The position numbers and the translations under genes were made by a program. Positions 33,731 through 43,161 of a stretch of 46,127 nt of DNA are shown here, piece by piece. The notes below the pieces were generated by a model, which ran no database searches, was not told the DNA's origin, and saw nothing but the letters and a program-made list of their open reading frames with translations. Source of the DNA: Lachnospiraceae bacterium (GTDB lineage: Bacteria > Bacillota > Clostridia > Lachnospirales > Lachnospiraceae); contig JAFYEL010000119.1 in the NCBI GenBank assembly GCA_017544285.1, positions 1 through 46,127 on the forward strand, written 5' to 3'. How positions within the stretch are numbered: position 1 is the first letter of the stretch; each line of letters begins with the position of its first letter.

Positions 33731-34210
33731 TTATGTCCTGCTGTCGTACCGAAGGCCCGCCGCTCCGCCGAGGGCGCTGTATTTTGCCACCCGGTTGGCG
33801 AGGATCCTCCTGTATTTCTCGCTCATGTCCGCATGCTCTTCGAAAACGTCATTCATGAACAGATCCATACCGTACTTCAGATTGTACATGGACTCGGCCA
33901 TCTTTTTCATGATCAGGAAGGCATCCCTGCGGTTGTTTTCCAGATATGAATCTATGGTAGCCTCGGTGATGCGCAGCACCAGGATCTCGTTGTAGGCCAC
34001 CACCGTATACAGGGAGGGCTTTCCCGTAAGGAGTCCCATCTCCCCGAAAAAATCATCTTTGGAAAGGATGCCGAGGATGGCCTCTTTTTCCGTGCCGTAG
34101 CCGGTGTACACCTCCACGCTTCCATGGACTATCTTGTACATGTCAAGGCAGGTCTCACCCTCCCGTATCACCACAGTCCCCTCGGGGATCTTCATCATCG
34201 ACTGATCCAT
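33731..34210 (-). CDS. Cyclic nucleotide-binding-domain protein without DNA-binding domain
   Basis: 159 residues. One cNMP-binding beta-barrel (about 8-115) of the Crp/Fnr type: EGTVVIREGETCLDMYKIVHGSVEVY and SKDDFFGEMGLLTGKPSLYTVVA, with the phosphate-binding cassette FFGEMGLL but not the full RSA motif. The C-terminal 45 residues are helical and do not form a helix-turn-helix, so it is unlikely to be a classical transcription factor. GGAGG precedes the ATG. Its stop codon abuts that of the convergent AraC gene. The lone domain may regulate a partner protein. Confidence 0.88.
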   Translation of the reverse strand: MDQSMMKIPEGTVVIREGETCLDMYKIVHGSVEVYTGYGTEKEAILGILSKDDFFGEMGLLTGKPSLYTVVAYNEILVLRITEATIDSYLENNRRDAFLIMKKMAESMYNLKYGMDLFMNDVFEEHADMSEKYRRILANRVAKYSALGGAAGLRYDSRT

Positions 34211-34236
34211 TTAATCCTCCAAACGACTTAGAAATG

Positions 34237-34629
34237 TCAGAAGTTTACCGTTCTGGGCGCCTCGGTGAAGGAGGAAAATACTGCCGTGGCATCCTTGAAA
34301 TAAAGGACCTCGGTGTTGTCATCCTCTGCGGAATACATATTCTTGAGAGAAGGATGTGCATCGAGCATATGGGCCTTTGCCTCCACTCTGTCGTCCCTCA
34401 CAAGGCATCCGGAAACCCTGAGCCACTTTCCGTCCCTGAAAGCGCAGATCTCAACCTTGGGATTCGCCTGTATCTGCTTTGACACATCCTTTACCTTTCC
34501 GGTCTGGATGTAAAGCTTTCCCTCGAAAATGTCGGCCGTTCCGAAGGGACGCACCCTGGGCTGATCGCCTTCAACGGTTGCAAGATAATAAACCTCTGCC
34601 TCTTTTAAAAACTTATATACCTCTTCCAT
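34237..34629 (-). CDS. PPOX-fold flavin-binding family protein
   Basis: 130 residues. A pyridoxamine 5'-phosphate oxidase-like split barrel: LKEAEVYYLATVEGDQPRV, RPFGTADIFEGKLYIQTGK, and VEICAFRDGKWLRVSG. Clostridial members of this group are usually FMN- or F420-type binders of unknown substrate. The ATG at 34629 is chosen for AAGGAGA upstream; the longer frame is not supported. It lies 26 bases upstream of the cNMP-binding gene in the same direction. Confidence 0.88.
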   Translation of the reverse strand: MEEVYKFLKEAEVYYLATVEGDQPRVRPFGTADIFEGKLYIQTGKVKDVSKQIQANPKVEICAFRDGKWLRVSGCLVRDDRVEAKAHMLDAHPSLKNMYSAEDDNTEVLYFKDATAVFSSFTEAPRTVNF

Positions 34630-34678
34630 TTTATCTCCTTTCCCCGAAGCTATAGCCCCGGAACCAAAATTCATCATT

Positions 34679-36139
34679 CTATCCGAAGAGCTTTACGACA
34701 ACGATCTCAACCTTGTTTCCCATAACGGAAACTATAACGTCATCCGAAAGCTTGGTGATAAGTATCTTTTCCAGTCCGTCGCTTTCCTTTATCGCATCGG
34801 ACTTTTTGAGTGAGAATGATACTCCGCCCAGGTCGCTCATGCCGTTGTATATAAGATCCCTGACCTTTCCGGCCAGTCCCATGAACACGGCGTTTTTACC
34901 CTCCCTGGAGATCCCCAGAAACTCCGCCTTTGTCCTGGATGAGATATTCATCTGAGAGCGCAGATGCATGCTGACTTTTTTATGGTTACCCTCTATCCAG
35001 AACCTGCCGGACACCTCGTTGGACATGGCGTTCATGAATGAGAGGATCTCTTCGGAAAGAAGCTCCACCGTACTCTGATCCTTCGCCCTGAGTCCGTGGA
35101 ATTCGGAGAACTTGTCAGCTTCTTCCACCACCTGACGGATGGCATCGTTGATGTCGCCTCCCAGCAGCACCGTATCCGTGCGGGTCACGGTCTCCCTGAT
35201 GGCCACGGTTCCGCCGTTCTCATCCACGAACATGGCTTCGTTCTCACGTTCCACAATGTTCATGAAGTTGTAAGGTATCTCAATTCCGTTCTGGGCAAAG
35301 CTGCGGATGATGGCCTGATATGCCTCGCTCACCGCCAGATCGTTATCGGTCCCGGGTTCCGACCAGACGGTGGTCTCCATCATCATTGCCGAGTCACCGA
35401 TGCTCACAAGGTAAGCATCTCCGTATCCGTCCAGATCCTTGTTGGCCCAGTTATTGGCACAGGTATAGGGACAATCCTTTACCGCCTGCCTGATGAGTTT
35501 GATCACCTGCCTCAGATCTGCATTATAGGAAACAGGTATCTGCAGATATGTGGCCCTGTTTCCGTGATCGTAATTAGAGTGGGTTATGGTCTGTTTGTTG
35601 ATCTCGCTGTTGGGAACTATGAAACGCATTCCGTCCCTGGCCCTGAGAACCACGTGACGCATGGTCATATCCTCAACGGTAAGTGATTTGGGGATATCCT
35701 TAAGATAAAGCCTGTCCCCCACATCAAAGGGCTTGTAAAGGCTGAGCATCAGACCGCCCAGGATATCCTTGAGTACGTCCTGGCCCGCGATACCTATGAT
35801 ACCGCCGATAACAACGGTGGAGCCAAAGATGGTCCGCCACAGAGCCTGTGTGCCGATATAGTGGAACAAAAGCACACATATGGCGATTATCACTATCAGC
35901 ACCTGTGTCAGCCGTTCAAAGAAGAATACATGGATCCCCTTTTTGTTTTTTCTGAGGTTACGGAAGATAACCTTTACCAGATAAAGTACCAGGTAGGTGA
36001 TCAGCACCAGAAGCACGCCGAAAAACAAGAGATACCAGTAGGGTCCTCTTTTCCCTGCCATGGCCTCCGCAATAAAGGTCACAGCGTCGGCCGTGGCCGC
36101 GGTATTTTCGGCTTCCAATAATATTCCGCAAAAGCTCAC
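34679..36139 (-). CDS. MscS-family mechanosensitive channel with extended C-terminus
   Basis: 486 residues. There are three or four N-terminal membrane segments, then the pore helix and MscS beta domain: STVVIGGIIGIAGQDVLKDIL, LYKPFDVGDRL, and MRFIVPNSEINKQTITHSNY. Small MscS proteins end near residue 290; here about 180 extra cytoplasmic residues (from DTVLLGGDI on) have no recognised domain. It should release solutes during osmotic downshift; the extension may gate or localise it. It lies 42 bases after the interrupted cysteine synthase. Confidence 0.88.
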   Translation of the reverse strand: MSFCGILLEAENTAATADAVTFIAEAMAGKRGPYWYLLFFGVLLVLITYLVLYLVKVIFRNLRKNKKGIHVFFFERLTQVLIVIIAICVLLFHYIGTQALWRTIFGSTVVIGGIIGIAGQDVLKDILGGLMLSLYKPFDVGDRLYLKDIPKSLTVEDMTMRHVVLRARDGMRFIVPNSEINKQTITHSNYDHGNRATYLQIPVSYNADLRQVIKLIRQAVKDCPYTCANNWANKDLDGYGDAYLVSIGDSAMMMETTVWSEPGTDNDLAVSEAYQAIIRSFAQNGIEIPYNFMNIVERENEAMFVDENGGTVAIRETVTRTDTVLLGGDINDAIRQVVEEADKFSEFHGLRAKDQSTVELLSEEILSFMNAMSNEVSGRFWIEGNHKKVSMHLRSQMNISSRTKAEFLGISREGKNAVFMGLAGKVRDLIYNGMSDLGGVSFSLKKSDAIKESDGLEKILITKLSDDVIVSVMGNKVEIVVVKLFG

Positions 36140-36181
36140 GAATATGTCCTCCTGTATTTCATAACAGATATCGGCTCTCCC

Positions 36182-37108
36182 TTATTCGAAAAGGGGAGTT
36201 GAAAAATATCTTTCCGCCGTGTCGGGAAGTACGGTCACCACCGTCTTTCCCGGGCCCAGCTTTTCCGCCAGTTTGATTGCCGCAGCCACATTTGTGCCGC
36301 TGGATATCCCGCACATAAGGCCTTCATCCCTGGCAAGCCTTCTGGCGGTTTCTATAGCCTCCTCGTCGGAGACCACATAGATGCTGTCATAGATCTCTTT
36401 GTTCAGTATGGGCGGGATCAGTCCGTCGCCTATTCCCATCTGGACATGTGTGCCTATATTACCCCCCGCAAGTATGGCGGCGTTTTCCGGTTCAACGGCC
36501 CAGATCTCGATAAAAGGATACTTGGCTTTGAGCACCTCTCCTATTCCGGTTATGGTGCCCCCGGTGCCTATGCCGGAGCAGAAACCGTGTATGGGGCCTG
36601 CCACCTGTTCCATTATCTCAAGGGCGGTGTGGTTTTTGTGAACCAGTGTGTTGTTGGGATTTTCGAACTGCTGGGGAACGTATACTCTGGGGTCCTCCTC
36701 TTTCATCTTAAGGGCCCGCTTTATACATTCGTCTATGCACTTTCCAATATCCCCATCGTCATGTATCAGTATCAGTTCTGCCCCGCAATGCTGTATCAGC
36801 TTTCTGCGCTCTTCGCTGACGCTGTCGGGCATTATTATCACGGTGCGGTAACCCTTTACCGCTCCCACAAGTGCCAGGCCTATGCCCTGGTTTCCGCTGG
36901 TGGGCTCCACTATGATGGTGTCTTAGCTGATAAGGCCTGCCTTTTCCGCGGCCTTTACCATGTTGAGCGCGGTCCTGGTCTTTATGGAACCGCCTATGTT
37001 GGTCCCCTCGAATTTGACCACTATCTCCGCACAGTTGTCGGGTACCATTCTTCCCAGCCTGATCATGGGAGTCTGTCCAATGGCTTCAAGTACATTATCG
37101 TATATCAT
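36182..37108 (-). pseudogene. cysK: Cysteine synthase interrupted by an in-frame stop
   Basis: A PLP-dependent O-acetylserine (thiol) lyase of 308 codons, broken only by a TAA at codon 62. Before the stop is MIYDNVLEAIGQTPMIRLG with the PLP lysine in GGSIKTRTALNM. After it the same frame continues with DTIIVEPTSGNQGIGLA, the SGIGTGGTITGIGEV phosphate-binding loop, and a normal C-terminus. There is no frameshift and nothing else is damaged, so this is a recent nonsense mutation (for example GAA or AAA to TAA) or a sequence error. The downstream part could in theory restart at a GTG, but without the PLP lysine it would be inactive. Confidence 0.9.
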
Positions 37109-37120
37109 TTCATCCTCTTT

Positions 37121-37555
37121 TCAGGTCAGCGCCTTCAGCTTTTCAAGGGCTGCCACGTATTTATCATAGCTGAAGGGCTTTTTCCCTTCAAGTCTGGAAG
37201 TGTCCGTATTGTGGGTGAGATCGGCGATCTTCACTCTTATGGCGGTCATATCTCCGCTCTTTGCCAGACGATCCACATATTCCTCGTATCCGCACTCGTC
37301 CCAGTCGTGAGTCAGATACTTAAGGGATTCCACTATCCTTTCCGGAAAGCCTTCCTTCAGTATATCATCAAAGGTATACTCGGTATCCTCAACCACATCG
37401 TGCAGCAGAGCCACCACCTTTTCATCTGTAGAAGAACAGAGCAGGGCCACCGTAACGGGGTGAATGATATAGAGTTCACCGGCTTTGTCCGTTTCATTAC
37501 CGTGGGCTTTTCGTGCAAAGGCAAGGGCCTTTTTCAGCATTTCGTAATCCGTCAT
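37121..37555 (-). CDS. Small HD-domain hydrolase, SpoT/MESH1-like
   Basis: 144 residues. The HD-type metal site of ppGpp hydrolases is present: ARKAHGN near the start, YIIHPVTVALL, LLHDVVEDTEYTFDD, and IRVKIADLTHNTDTS. No synthetase domain is present, and the length fits stand-alone hydrolases. It may degrade (p)ppGpp or a related nucleotide. The stop lies 12 bases before the cysteine synthase start. AAGGATGACAGG precedes the ATG. The perfect palindrome TGACCCCGGGGTCA lies 20 bases upstream. Confidence 0.88.
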   Translation of the reverse strand: MTDYEMLKKALAFARKAHGNETDKAGELYIIHPVTVALLCSSTDEKVVALLHDVVEDTEYTFDDILKEGFPERIVESLKYLTHDWDECGYEEYVDRLAKSGDMTAIRVKIADLTHNTDTSRLEGKKPFSYDKYVAALEKLKALT

Positions 37556-37619
37556 AAACCTGTCATCCTTTCTTTGACCCCGGGGTCATACCCCTTCACA
37601 TCAGGCTGCACTCCCGTTC

Positions 37620-39500
37620 TCATTCTGCGCTCCATCCGATATCATGCCAGCACTCTCCGGTACCGATCTGATCCGTGGAGGAGTAATAGGGCATGGGAAG
37701 CTTACCCTCTGCCTCGGCTCTCCCCGTAAGGACATCCGCTGCTGCATATCCACCTTCAGTTCCGGGAAGATAGAGCATCGTGACACTGTCCCACCTGTCC
37801 AGATATTCACCGATGGTGACATTGCGGCCCGCAACTATTAGGGTTACGGTGGGCAGTCCCGACTCTTTTGCAAGATCGATGGCTTTCCGGTTATCAAGAA
37901 GGCCGCAGGGCCCCGTGAGTGAGATATCTTCGGCGTCGCCGTACCACTCGGAATAGGGTTTCTCCCCAACGCAGAGCACTACCACATCGCAGGTGTCGAT
38001 CTCTTTTTTGTCGGTGACCACCTCAAAACCAATTTCCTGAGCCTGCGCCTGAAGTGCTTCGAGTATGGAATCTCCTCCGGTGAACTTTCCGCCGAAGTCC
38101 GCATCGGATCCGCCTTGCCAGAAGTAAGTCCACCCTCCGCAGAGTGCTCCCGCGTCATCGGCGGCAGGGCCTGTCACAAACACTCTCATACCGGCCTTCA
38201 GGGTAAGGTCCTTATCGCTGTTCTTAAGCTTTACAAAGGACTTTGCAGCCAGCTGCCTTGCCACCTCATGAGATCTGTCACTGTTAAATTCATATGATGG
38301 CGTCATATCTTCAAGGAAGGGATCCTCGAAAAGACCTGCCTCTTTTTTCACCCTGATTATCCGCTTTACCGCATCATCTACCCTGTCCTGAGTGATAAGT
38401 CCCTCGGTTACGCCCTCGATGATATATTTCATGCATTCATCGTGGTTGTAGTCACTCATGAACATGTCGATGCCGGCGTTCACCGCCAGGATCACGTTGT
38501 CCTTGTAGGTTTCTCCCGAACAGTTGAGAATGGAGTCCCAGTCAGAGAGCACCATACCGTCAAAGCCCATCTCGTTTTTAAGGATGCCGATGTACTCGGC
38601 GTTTTCATGCATCTTCACACCGTTCAAGGCCGAGTGGGATATCATGATGACCTGAGCTCCCTCGTCGATAAGAGCCCGGTAAACTCCCAGCTGATCGTCG
38701 ATCTGCTCAGGGGACATCACGGCATCGCCTCTGTCCAGCAGCATTGTATCGGGATCCTCTCCCGAGCCGAACTTCGTGTAACCCTCGCCGAAGAAATGCT
38801 TGGGACACACTATAACGCCCTCGGAAAGAAGGCCCTTTGTGTATGCCAGCGCCAGCTTCTTAACCCTCTCGTTGTCGGATGAGAAGGACTCGTAGGTCCT
38901 GCCCCATCTGGGATCCTGGGCCGCCGCAACGCAGGGAGAAAAGTTCAGCAGCATTCCGGTATGAGCGATATCGCTGCCCACCAGCTTTCCGTACTCTTCG
39001 GTAAGATCGGGATCATCGGCCGCTCCCACATTGATATTGTGGGGAAAGATAACGCAGCCGGATGCGAAATTAACGCCGTGGAGGCTGTCGTTGCCGTAGA
39101 AAAAGGGAAGACAGGCTTCGGAGTCAAGGGCATTTTTCTGATATTTCCTTACGGTCTCCATCCACTTTTCAGCCTTGGGCATGGGCCAGGCTTCATATTT
39201 GGAGAGGATCGAGCCGTAATCCACCTCGGCCATCACCTCGGGCTCAACGTGATATATGGTGGGCTCCATCATCTGGGCCGCCTTCTGCTCAAGAGTCAGG
39301 GTGGCACAGATCTCTTCGGGAGTCATAGATTGATACTCCGTCAGTTTTTCCGGAAGGATGCTTTTTTCAGCAGGCTGCTGCGCCGTACTCTGCGATCCCG
39401 CGGTCTCAGGTTCCGTAGTAACGGGAGCAGAATTTGAACAGGCGGTCATCACAATAAGCGATATCATCAAAATGGCGGCAACTAATTTTTTAAACTTCAT
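37620..39500 (-). CDS. GH3 beta-glucosidase-like lipoprotein
   Basis: 626 residues. A lipoprotein signal ends at LIVMTAC (Cys21), followed by a Thr/Ser/Gln-rich linker. The GH3 N-terminal barrel holds FYGNDSLHGVNFA, CPKHFFGEG, and the nucleophile D320 in MVLSDWDS. The C-terminal alpha/beta sandwich (from about residue 420) includes AGMRVFVTGPAAD and VVLCVGEKPYSEWYGD. Secreted and membrane-tethered, it probably cleaves cello-oligosaccharides or other beta-glucosides outside the cell. This complements the intracellular cellobiose phosphorylase at 1696, though the two are far apart. GGAGG precedes the ATG. Confidence 0.94.
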   Translation of the reverse strand: MKFKKLVAAILMISLIVMTACSNSAPVTTEPETAGSQSTAQQPAEKSILPEKLTEYQSMTPEEICATLTLEQKAAQMMEPTIYHVEPEVMAEVDYGSILSKYEAWPMPKAEKWMETVRKYQKNALDSEACLPFFYGNDSLHGVNFASGCVIFPHNINVGAADDPDLTEEYGKLVGSDIAHTGMLLNFSPCVAAAQDPRWGRTYESFSSDNERVKKLALAYTKGLLSEGVIVCPKHFFGEGYTKFGSGEDPDTMLLDRGDAVMSPEQIDDQLGVYRALIDEGAQVIMISHSALNGVKMHENAEYIGILKNEMGFDGMVLSDWDSILNCSGETYKDNVILAVNAGIDMFMSDYNHDECMKYIIEGVTEGLITQDRVDDAVKRIIRVKKEAGLFEDPFLEDMTPSYEFNSDRSHEVARQLAAKSFVKLKNSDKDLTLKAGMRVFVTGPAADDAGALCGGWTYFWQGGSDADFGGKFTGGDSILEALQAQAQEIGFEVVTDKKEIDTCDVVVLCVGEKPYSEWYGDAEDISLTGPCGLLDNRKAIDLAKESGLPTVTLIVAGRNVTIGEYLDRWDSVTMLYLPGTEGGYAAADVLTGRAEAEGKLPMPYYSSTDQIGTGECWHDIGWSAE

Positions 39501-39515
39501 TTAAACCTCCGGGGA

Positions 39516-40157
39516 TCACTTAAGATTAAAGGCCCCAACGATTATCAGGATCACAAGACATGCCACCGCCATGAGTGCCAGGGCAAAGATAACAAGAAGG
39601 GCGATGGTAACGGCCCTCCACTTGCGCTCCTTCAGTGACATGAACATCATAGTGAAAACATCCATGGTAAAGATAAACTGGAGCAGGCAGGATAAGGCAC
39701 ACACCGGCTTAGGCAGGCAGCCCTCATGCTCGGATCTTATGAAATATGCTATGGCGTAGGGGGAGCCCATCACCAGGATCAGCCACCCCAGAACACAGAG
39801 GATCGCTATCACGGCGGGCCCTAAAAATATCATTATCACAACCGGCGTAAAGATCAGCAGGAACACCAGAGCTATACTGATCGCGCCTAAGATATAAAAG
39901 GGTATCAGCGCATATTTTACCATCACCGCACAGGTCAGAAGGGTATCTCTGTCCGTAGACCTCGCCCATACCAGAACCGCCACAAGGTTTACCAGACCGA
40001 ATATGAAAGGAAGGGCAAAGGACACAACCCTTAGTCCCGCCGCATCCTGCCCCACGTTTTTGTTCATGTAGAAAAAAAGCGGTGCAAAGACATAAACGGA
40101 GACTATGTACAGTATGGCGGTTATATACAGTTTCCTGTTTTTTGAATTACCTTCCAT
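39516..40157 (-). CDS. Polytopic membrane protein of unknown family
   Basis: 213 residues with six membrane segments (about 11-31, 44-64, 77-98, 100-130, 150-172 and 180-208). It begins with a short polar head (MEGNSKNRKLY). The segment SPYAIAYFIRSEHEGCLPK is a cytoplasmic or external loop with a Cys pair (C in EGCLPKPVCALSC). No family is recognised. It lies 15 bases upstream of the GH3 gene and 16 after the histidine kinase gene, so it is probably co-transcribed with both. AAGGACAGCG precedes the ATG. Confidence 0.8.
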   Translation of the reverse strand: MEGNSKNRKLYITAILYIVSVYVFAPLFFYMNKNVGQDAAGLRVVSFALPFIFGLVNLVAVLVWARSTDRDTLLTCAVMVKYALIPFYILGAISIALVFLLIFTPVVIMIFLGPAVIAILCVLGWLILVMGSPYAIAYFIRSEHEGCLPKPVCALSCLLQFIFTMDVFTMMFMSLKERKWRAVTIALLVIFALALMAVACLVILIIVGAFNLK

Positions 40158-40173
40158 TACGCTGTCCTTACTG

Positions 40174-42558
40174 TCATGATCTTAAATTTTTATACACTAC
40201 TGTGATCAGTTCCTCGGGGGTAAAGGGCTTGGGCACATGATCGTTCATCCCCGCATCTAAAGCTTCCTTTATGTCGGATTCGAATGCGTTGGCGGTCATG
40301 GCTATTACGGGAATGGAGGAAAGATCTTTATCCTCAAGGGCCCTTATCCTTCTGGTGGCCTCCAGTCCGTCCATAACAGGCATCTTTACATCCATCAGTA
40401 TGATATCGATACCTCCGGCTCCTTTATCCTTTACCTGCTCTACGGCATCTATGCCGTTGTCCGTTGTGATAACACTAAAGCCGCGTTTGGAAAGAAGTAT
40501 CTGGGCCAGTTTTCTGTTCATAGCGGTATCATCCACCACCAGGACAGTAAGGCCGCTGTAATCCCTGTTCATGGCTTCCTGTGTGATCCTGTCCTTTTCG
40601 CCGGCGGCGTCCTCTGCTCCCGCGGGATCGAAGGAGAGCTCGATAATGAATTCGCTTCCCTTGCCGGGGGCACTCTTTACATCTATGGTGCCGTGCATCA
40701 TGTTTATTATGTTTCCGACGATCACCATTCCCAGTCCCGTTCCCTGGGTCTCGTGGACGATCTCGGTATTTTCACGCGTGTAGGCCTCCCAGATATGCCG
40801 TCTGAATTCCTCGGACATTCCTATTCCGGTATCCTTTACACGAACCTCGTAGGTAAGCTTATCGCCGCCCTTTAACAGCCTGCCTGACAGGGAAACCATT
40901 CCGCCCCTGGGGGTAAACTTATAGGCGTTGGAAAGAAGATTGAGTATGACCTGGTTGAATCTGAGCTTATCGCACATTACCGGATCATCACCCATCTCAT
41001 CCACATCAACCGCAAAGGCAAGGCCGTTCTCATCCGTCTTGACGCGGATCATTTCGGCACACTCCGAAAGCAGTTCCTTAAGCCTTACGGGAGCTTTCAC
41101 CAGCTCCATCTTTCCGCTCTCGATCCTGCTCATATCCAGTATGTCGTTTATCAGTTTCAAAAGGTGATCACCTGCGGAATCGATCTTACCAAGATAATCC
41201 TTAAGGTTTTCTTTATTGTCCATCTCCTCCATGGCAAGTCTGGAAAAACCCATGATGGCATTCATGGGAGTCCTTATGTCATGGGTCATGTTTGAGAAGA
41301 AATCCGTTTTGGCCTTGTTGGCTCTGTTGGCCTCTTCAACGGCCTCAAGGAGCATTTTCTGGCGGTCCTCCAGTTCCTCCTTCTGGGCCGCGATGAGTCT
41401 CTCCGCATCCATCTTCTGGGCCCGAAGATCGTCCACCACGGAAACCATTATCAACAGACGGTCTACCATATTGTCGCTTCTTTCGATGACCTGGCACTCG
41501 ACTCTGATCCACCTTTCCTTTTCCTCGTCCTTGTATACGAACTCGCGCTTGTCGGAATCTTTGAACAGCTCGGTACGAAGAAGCTTGATATCTCTTAAGA
41601 TGGGCTTCCACTCCTCGGGGGTCTCATTAAACTTTGACGTCATGAGATCGAGAAGTCCCTGACAGTCCATGCCCTCATCGATGGTCATGATATCTTCCTG
41701 TTTTACCGTCTTAACGGTGTTGCTGACGAAGTCCGCCAGATAGATACAGCGGTACTCCTCAGCCAGGGAGGCAATTATCTGGTTGTCCAGCTTTATATGC
41801 CCCAGCTCCGTCTCGGATATGAGTGTGGCGGAAGCGAAGGCCTTCACCGGCCTGCCCTCTTCATCATAGGAGTTGGTGTACTTTACGCGGAAGGGGACTC
41901 TGCCCACGGTAAGGGGTATATCCGCCTCGATCTGGGGAATGCCTTCATCTACCTTTCGCATCAGGTCACGGTACATGTCGGCATAGTCCGGGGGAAAGAT
42001 CCCCATATCTATGGCCGGCTCGGGATAGTTCTGCACCACTGCGGGAAGCCCCAGATCCCTCATGCATCTGTAGCAGGGACGCATCTCCTTAGTTGCAATG
42101 ATATACTCCCAGTTATAGATATTGATCTGCTCACTGGCCTGCTGGTATCTGTATTCTACGTCTTCCAGAGTGGCCTGTGCCCTTTTTTCGTTTGAGATGT
42201 TTCTGACGGATTCGTATAAAAATGCTTCATCCGGAGTTTTGTCTATCAGGATAAGCCTGCTCTTTAAGCACACCCTGTCAAATCCACAGCAGTCCGACAT
42301 AACGTGGTGCCAGGTTTCCACCTCCATTTCTTCACCGGAGGCAACGCAGTGCTCAACGGCCTTTATGAATATGTCCATATTTTCTTCATCTAAGAACCTG
42401 TCGGGATAGGCGTCGATGTAGTCATCCTCGGACACATTCATCCACAGTTCCGGCAGGAACCTCTGATTCATGGCAACTATGTCGAGCCTTCCGTCTTTCA
42501 GGGAAATAACAGCCGCGGGCTCCGAAAACCTGCTGTTTATGATCTCTTCATAATTCAT
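40174..42558 (-). CDS. Hybrid sensor histidine kinase with C-terminal receiver
   Basis: 794 residues without membrane segments. Two or three PAS-like sensor regions fill residues 1-380, then a coiled coil (about 385-415), HisKA with phosphoacceptor H426 in FFSNMTHDIRTPMNA, and the HATPase domain (NQVILNLLSNAYKFTP, KDTGIGMSEE, GTGLGMVI). The receiver starts near residue 672 and has D723 in ILMDVKMP. It has no HPt domain of its own; the HPt of the protein at 28335 could complete a phosphorelay. AGGAGGAGGG precedes the ATG. The cytoplasmic sensor implies an internal signal or a partner protein. Confidence 0.93.
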   Translation of the reverse strand: MNYEEIINSRFSEPAAVISLKDGRLDIVAMNQRFLPELWMNVSEDDYIDAYPDRFLDEENMDIFIKAVEHCVASGEEMEVETWHHVMSDCCGFDRVCLKSRLILIDKTPDEAFLYESVRNISNEKRAQATLEDVEYRYQQASEQINIYNWEYIIATKEMRPCYRCMRDLGLPAVVQNYPEPAIDMGIFPPDYADMYRDLMRKVDEGIPQIEADIPLTVGRVPFRVKYTNSYDEEGRPVKAFASATLISETELGHIKLDNQIIASLAEEYRCIYLADFVSNTVKTVKQEDIMTIDEGMDCQGLLDLMTSKFNETPEEWKPILRDIKLLRTELFKDSDKREFVYKDEEKERWIRVECQVIERSDNMVDRLLIMVSVVDDLRAQKMDAERLIAAQKEELEDRQKMLLEAVEEANRANKAKTDFFSNMTHDIRTPMNAIMGFSRLAMEEMDNKENLKDYLGKIDSAGDHLLKLINDILDMSRIESGKMELVKAPVRLKELLSECAEMIRVKTDENGLAFAVDVDEMGDDPVMCDKLRFNQVILNLLSNAYKFTPRGGMVSLSGRLLKGGDKLTYEVRVKDTGIGMSEEFRRHIWEAYTRENTEIVHETQGTGLGMVIVGNIINMMHGTIDVKSAPGKGSEFIIELSFDPAGAEDAAGEKDRITQEAMNRDYSGLTVLVVDDTAMNRKLAQILLSKRGFSVITTDNGIDAVEQVKDKGAGGIDIILMDVKMPVMDGLEATRRIRALEDKDLSSIPVIAMTANAFESDIKEALDAGMNDHVPKPFTPEELITVVYKNLRS

Positions 42559-42624
42559 GGCACCCTCCTCCTTTATTGAGTATGATGAACACGCTGCTGG
42601 AACGTTTACAAACGGGGATACCCC

Positions 42625-43161
42625 TTAGTCTATCATAATAAAGGTCGTCTTTCTGAAGGCGCCGATTATCCTTATGACAGATGAATACACAAGACCGATG
42701 CCGTAAATGACCACTGCTGTATTGGTATATCTGATAAACACAAGGCACGACAGCGCCATAACAAAATCCACTACCCCGTGGAAAAACTTAAGCTTCCAGG
42801 GACCCTCCACAAATTTTTTCGACTCCATGGCTCTCAGGACCTCAACCGCTCCGGTAAAGGCGTGAATTCCAACCAGATAGAGCAGGATATAAAACTTGGG
42901 TATATCGGACAGTGAGGCCGTAAAGATCGCGAAGTCCAAAACTATGACTCCCTGAAACAGGATCAGCTTTCCTCCAACCATGTGTTTTGCCATGGTGAAA
43001 TAGAAAACTATATCTTTGATCCCTCTGATCGCCAAACCGGTAGCCAATATCAGCATTACTGTCATGAATTTGCTGTCGTTGGGGTATAGCACCATTACCA
43101 GCCCGATCATTCCGGACGCCAGTCCCCCCAATATTAGTCCTATCCTCCGGAAAACACTCAT
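42625..43161 (-). CDS. DUF308/HdeD-like membrane protein
   Basis: 178 residues with six membrane helices, arranged as the repeated hairpins seen in HdeD/DUF308 proteins: GLILGGLASGMIGLVMVLYP, then YILLYLVGIHAFTGAVEVLRAM. The function in Firmicutes is unknown (HdeD contributes to acid resistance in E. coli). Its start overlaps the stop of the DUF6765-like gene by four bases. Confidence 0.82.
   Translation of the reverse strand: MSVFRRIGLILGGLASGMIGLVMVLYPNDSKFMTVMLILATGLAIRGIKDIVFYFTMAKHMVGGKLILFQGVIVLDFAIFTASLSDIPKFYILLYLVGIHAFTGAVEVLRAMESKKFVEGPWKLKFFHGVVDFVMALSCLVFIRYTNTAVVIYGIGLVYSSVIRIIGAFRKTTFIMID

Noticed and set aside
37575-37588. Palindrome TGACCCCGGGGTCA upstream of the HD gene as an operator
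   Set aside because: It is a perfect 14-base palindrome, but it also forms alternative hairpins with the neighbouring GGGGT and no known operator matches; not enough to call a site.
36446-37729. A long plus-strand open frame over the cysteine synthase, HD and GH3 genes
   Set aside because: It crosses three genes of the minus strand, has no family features and no ribosome site. The minus-strand genes have complete motifs.
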